Source: Bacteroidaceae bacterium (GTDB lineage: Bacteria > Bacteroidota > Bacteroidia > Bacteroidales > Bacteroidaceae). From it: DNA of 64,000 nt. Of this stretch, positions 62,222-64,000 are shown piece after piece (the first letter of the stretch is position 1; every line of letters begins with the position of its first letter). Location: contig JAKSIO010000005.1 in NCBI GenBank assembly GCA_024398785.1, positions 1-64,000 of the forward strand. The letters run 5' to 3'. Made by a program: the position numbers and the translations under genes. The notes beneath the pieces are model-generated. The model did not search any database. It was not told the origin of the DNA and worked only from the letters and a program-made list of their open reading frames with translations.

Positions 62222-63982
62222 ATGGATAATGTTCAGCCGCAGCAGGCTAAAGCTTCCGCATTCAACCGTTTTCTGGTATGGCGTTCGTCCCATATCAGCG
62301 ACAGACAGTTTCTTCTGCTGTTGAGCCTTATTGTAGGTGCTCTGACAGCGTTGGCGGCTCTTGTTCTGAAATGGACAATTGAGCATTTCCATACACTTGT
62401 GCTGCACCTTATTGACAATACGGAGAGCAGTTGGCTGTATCTGATTTTCCCTGTAATGGGTATTCTGCTGTCAGGACTGTTCATCAAATATGTGGTGAAG
62501 GATGACATCGGTCATGGTGTGACAAAGATTCTATATGCGTTGTCAAAACGTCAGGGACGTATCAGGGCGCACAACATGTGGTCCAGTGTGGTTGCCAGTG
62601 CAATTACTATCGGATTGGGCGGGTCTGTAGGAGCGGAGTCTCCTATAGTGCTTACCGGTTCTGCCATAGGTTCGAATATAGGTTCAATGTTCAAGATGGA
62701 GCACAGAACGCTGATGCTGCTTATAGGTTGCGGAGCGGCCGGTGCCATTGCCGGAATATTCAAGGCGCCTATTGCCGGTGTTGTGTTTGTGCTGGAAGTT
62801 CTGATGCTTGACATGAGCATGAGTTCGCTGTTGCCGCTGCTGCTTTCATCTGTTACCAGTGCTACGGTAAGTTATATCTTTACCGGAAACGATGCTTTGT
62901 TCAATTATGTTGATGCTGTTCCGTTTGAGCTGGCACGTATTCCGTATGTTCTGCTGCTTGGTGTTGTCTGCGGTGTGATCTCGTTTTATTTTTCATGGAC
63001 CATGAACAAGCTGGAACGCGGTTTTGCACTTGTCAAGAACTATTATGCCAAATTCGCCATTGCCGCAGTCTGTTTGAGTGTCCTGATTTACCTTTTCCCG
63101 GAATTGTACGGCGAAGGATACGATACCATAGACAATCTGCTGTCTGCAGAAAATCTTGGTGCCCATCTGCCGGTTTACTTTATACTGATAATATTGTTCA
63201 AGGTGTTGGCATCGGTGGCTACAAACTCTGGCGGCGGATGTGGCGGTATATTTGCCCCTTCACTTTTTATGGGCTGTGTTGTGGGTTTTGTATTCTCCAA
63301 AGCGGTAATGTGGATAAATCCCGGCATCGTTATTCCTGTTGAGAACTTTGCGCTGTTCGGTATGGCCGGTCTTATGAGCGGTGTTATGCATGCGCCGCTT
63401 ACAGGTATCTTCCTTATTGCCGAACTTACCGGAGGCTATTCCATGTTCCTGCCGCTTATGATGGTCTCTATCATATCATATCTCACAATCCGTCTGTTCC
63501 AGCCGCACAGCATCTATTCCATGCGTCTGGCGCGTAAGGGTGAACTTATGACACACCATAAAGATCAGGCTGTTCTGCTGTTTATGAGTATGGACAAGGT
63601 GCTGGAAAGGGACTTGCAGGTTGTCCAGCCTGATATGGAACTGGGACATCTGGTTAACATCATGTCACAGTCCAACCGCAACATTTTCCCGGTTCTGAAT
63701 CTCAACAATCATCTTGTGGGAGTCATTTCCATTGAAAAGGTTCGCAAAGTGATATTCCGTCCGGAACTTTATACCCGTTTTACGGTTCAGGATTTTATGA
63801 TTGACCCTCCTGCACGTTTGTCCGTGAATGACCCAATGGAGGTTGTTATGGAAAAATTTGACAAGACAAAGGCCTGGAACCTGCCGGTTGAAAATGAAAA
63901 CGGCGTCTATGTGGGTTATATCTCAAAGTCAAAGATGCTGAGCGTATATCGTGATCTCTTGCTTGAGTTCTCTGAAGAGTAG
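62222..63982 (+). CDS. ClC-type chloride channel/transporter with CBS domains
   Basis: A 586-aa ClC protein. The selectivity motifs GLGGSVGAESPIV (with the gating Glu), GAAGAIAGIFKAPIAGVVF and NSGGGCGGIFAPSLFMG are present, and the C-terminal ~150 residues form a CBS pair (VLERDLQVVQPDMELGHLVNIM, then MIDPPARLSVNDPMEVVME). It exchanges chloride for protons or conducts chloride across the inner membrane. It is the last complete gene of the window; the remaining 18 bp hold nothing recognisable. Confidence 0.92.
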   Translation: MDNVQPQQAKASAFNRFLVWRSSHISDRQFLLLLSLIVGALTALAALVLKWTIEHFHTLVLHLIDNTESSWLYLIFPVMGILLSGLFIKYVVKDDIGHGVTKILYALSKRQGRIRAHNMWSSVVASAITIGLGGSVGAESPIVLTGSAIGSNIGSMFKMEHRTLMLLIGCGAAGAIAGIFKAPIAGVVFVLEVLMLDMSMSSLLPLLLSSVTSATVSYIFTGNDALFNYVDAVPFELARIPYVLLLGVVCGVISFYFSWTMNKLERGFALVKNYYAKFAIAAVCLSVLIYLFPELYGEGYDTIDNLLSAENLGAHLPVYFILIILFKVLASVATNSGGGCGGIFAPSLFMGCVVGFVFSKAVMWINPGIVIPVENFALFGMAGLMSGVMHAPLTGIFLIAELTGGYSMFLPLMMVSIISYLTIRLFQPHSIYSMRLARKGELMTHHKDQAVLLFMSMDKVLERDLQVVQPDMELGHLVNIMSQSNRNIFPVLNLNNHLVGVISIEKVRKVIFRPELYTRFTVQDFMIDPPARLSVNDPMEVVMEKFDKTKAWNLPVENENGVYVGYISKSKMLSVYRDLLLEFSEE

Positions 63983-64000
63983 CGCACCCCGTTCATTACA

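Overview
The window is a chromosomal segment of a Bacteroidales bacterium, most like Bacteroides or Prevotella. The evidence is Bacteroidetes-type promoters (TAnnTTTG at -7 with TTTG about 19-20 bp upstream), the absence of Shine-Dalgarno-like starts, and family-restricted genes: gldE, DUF4890, DUF4924, a DUF4988/collagen-like lipoprotein, and a 29-residue AURKAIP1/COX24-type ribosomal small protein. No rRNA or tRNA gene was recognised.

Positions 1-32.4 kb are mostly core genome. The left edge holds the end of a xylan cluster (GH115 C-terminus, GH43), then convergent dnaK and divergent recA, a DUF456 membrane protein, a GH3 beta-glucosidase, a CotH-kinase protein and two GT4 glycosyltransferases. 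Next come nfo and mutS2 on the minus strand, a secreted DUF4890 protein and a 995-aa lipoprotein with 37 Gly-X-Y triplets. A complete Rnf operon (rseC-rnfB-C-D-G-E-A) follows. The block ends with ispE, dnaB, rubrerythrin, pheT, a YebC protein, a C_GCAxxG_C_C protein and a small winged-helix protein.

Positions 32.4-42.66 kb are an accessory island. It starts with a DUF4143 AAA ATPase that is flanked by copies of a terminator end and preceded by three phased 10-bp repeats. A decayed higBA toxin-antitoxin remnant abuts the far end of a CRISPR array of 18 identical 36-bp repeats and 17 spacers. The adjacent type V-A operon, read leftward, is xre/immA - cas12a - cas4 - cas1 - cas2 - leader - array. 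The first gene encodes a fused XRE-HTH/ImmA-IrrE metalloprotease only 7 bp from cas12a. Two palindromic operators two helical turns apart overlap its predicted promoter, and a related palindrome lies in the CRISPR leader. This suggests that the whole Cas12a immune operon is under a protease-coupled, phage-repressor-like switch. A 163-bp, highly structured element with 20-bp inverted ends separates the island from gnd.

Positions 42.7-64 kb return to core genes: gnd, pdxB and a LarA-family protein; fthC and a glutamine synthetase; a sulfatase-type membrane protein and folC; dnaJ and grpE; a glucosaminidase/LysM protein; RNase G; the 29-aa basic protein and HU; then ssb, gldE, a LysE-type exporter, a DUF4924 protein, prfC, a Sua5/YrdC protein and a ClC channel.
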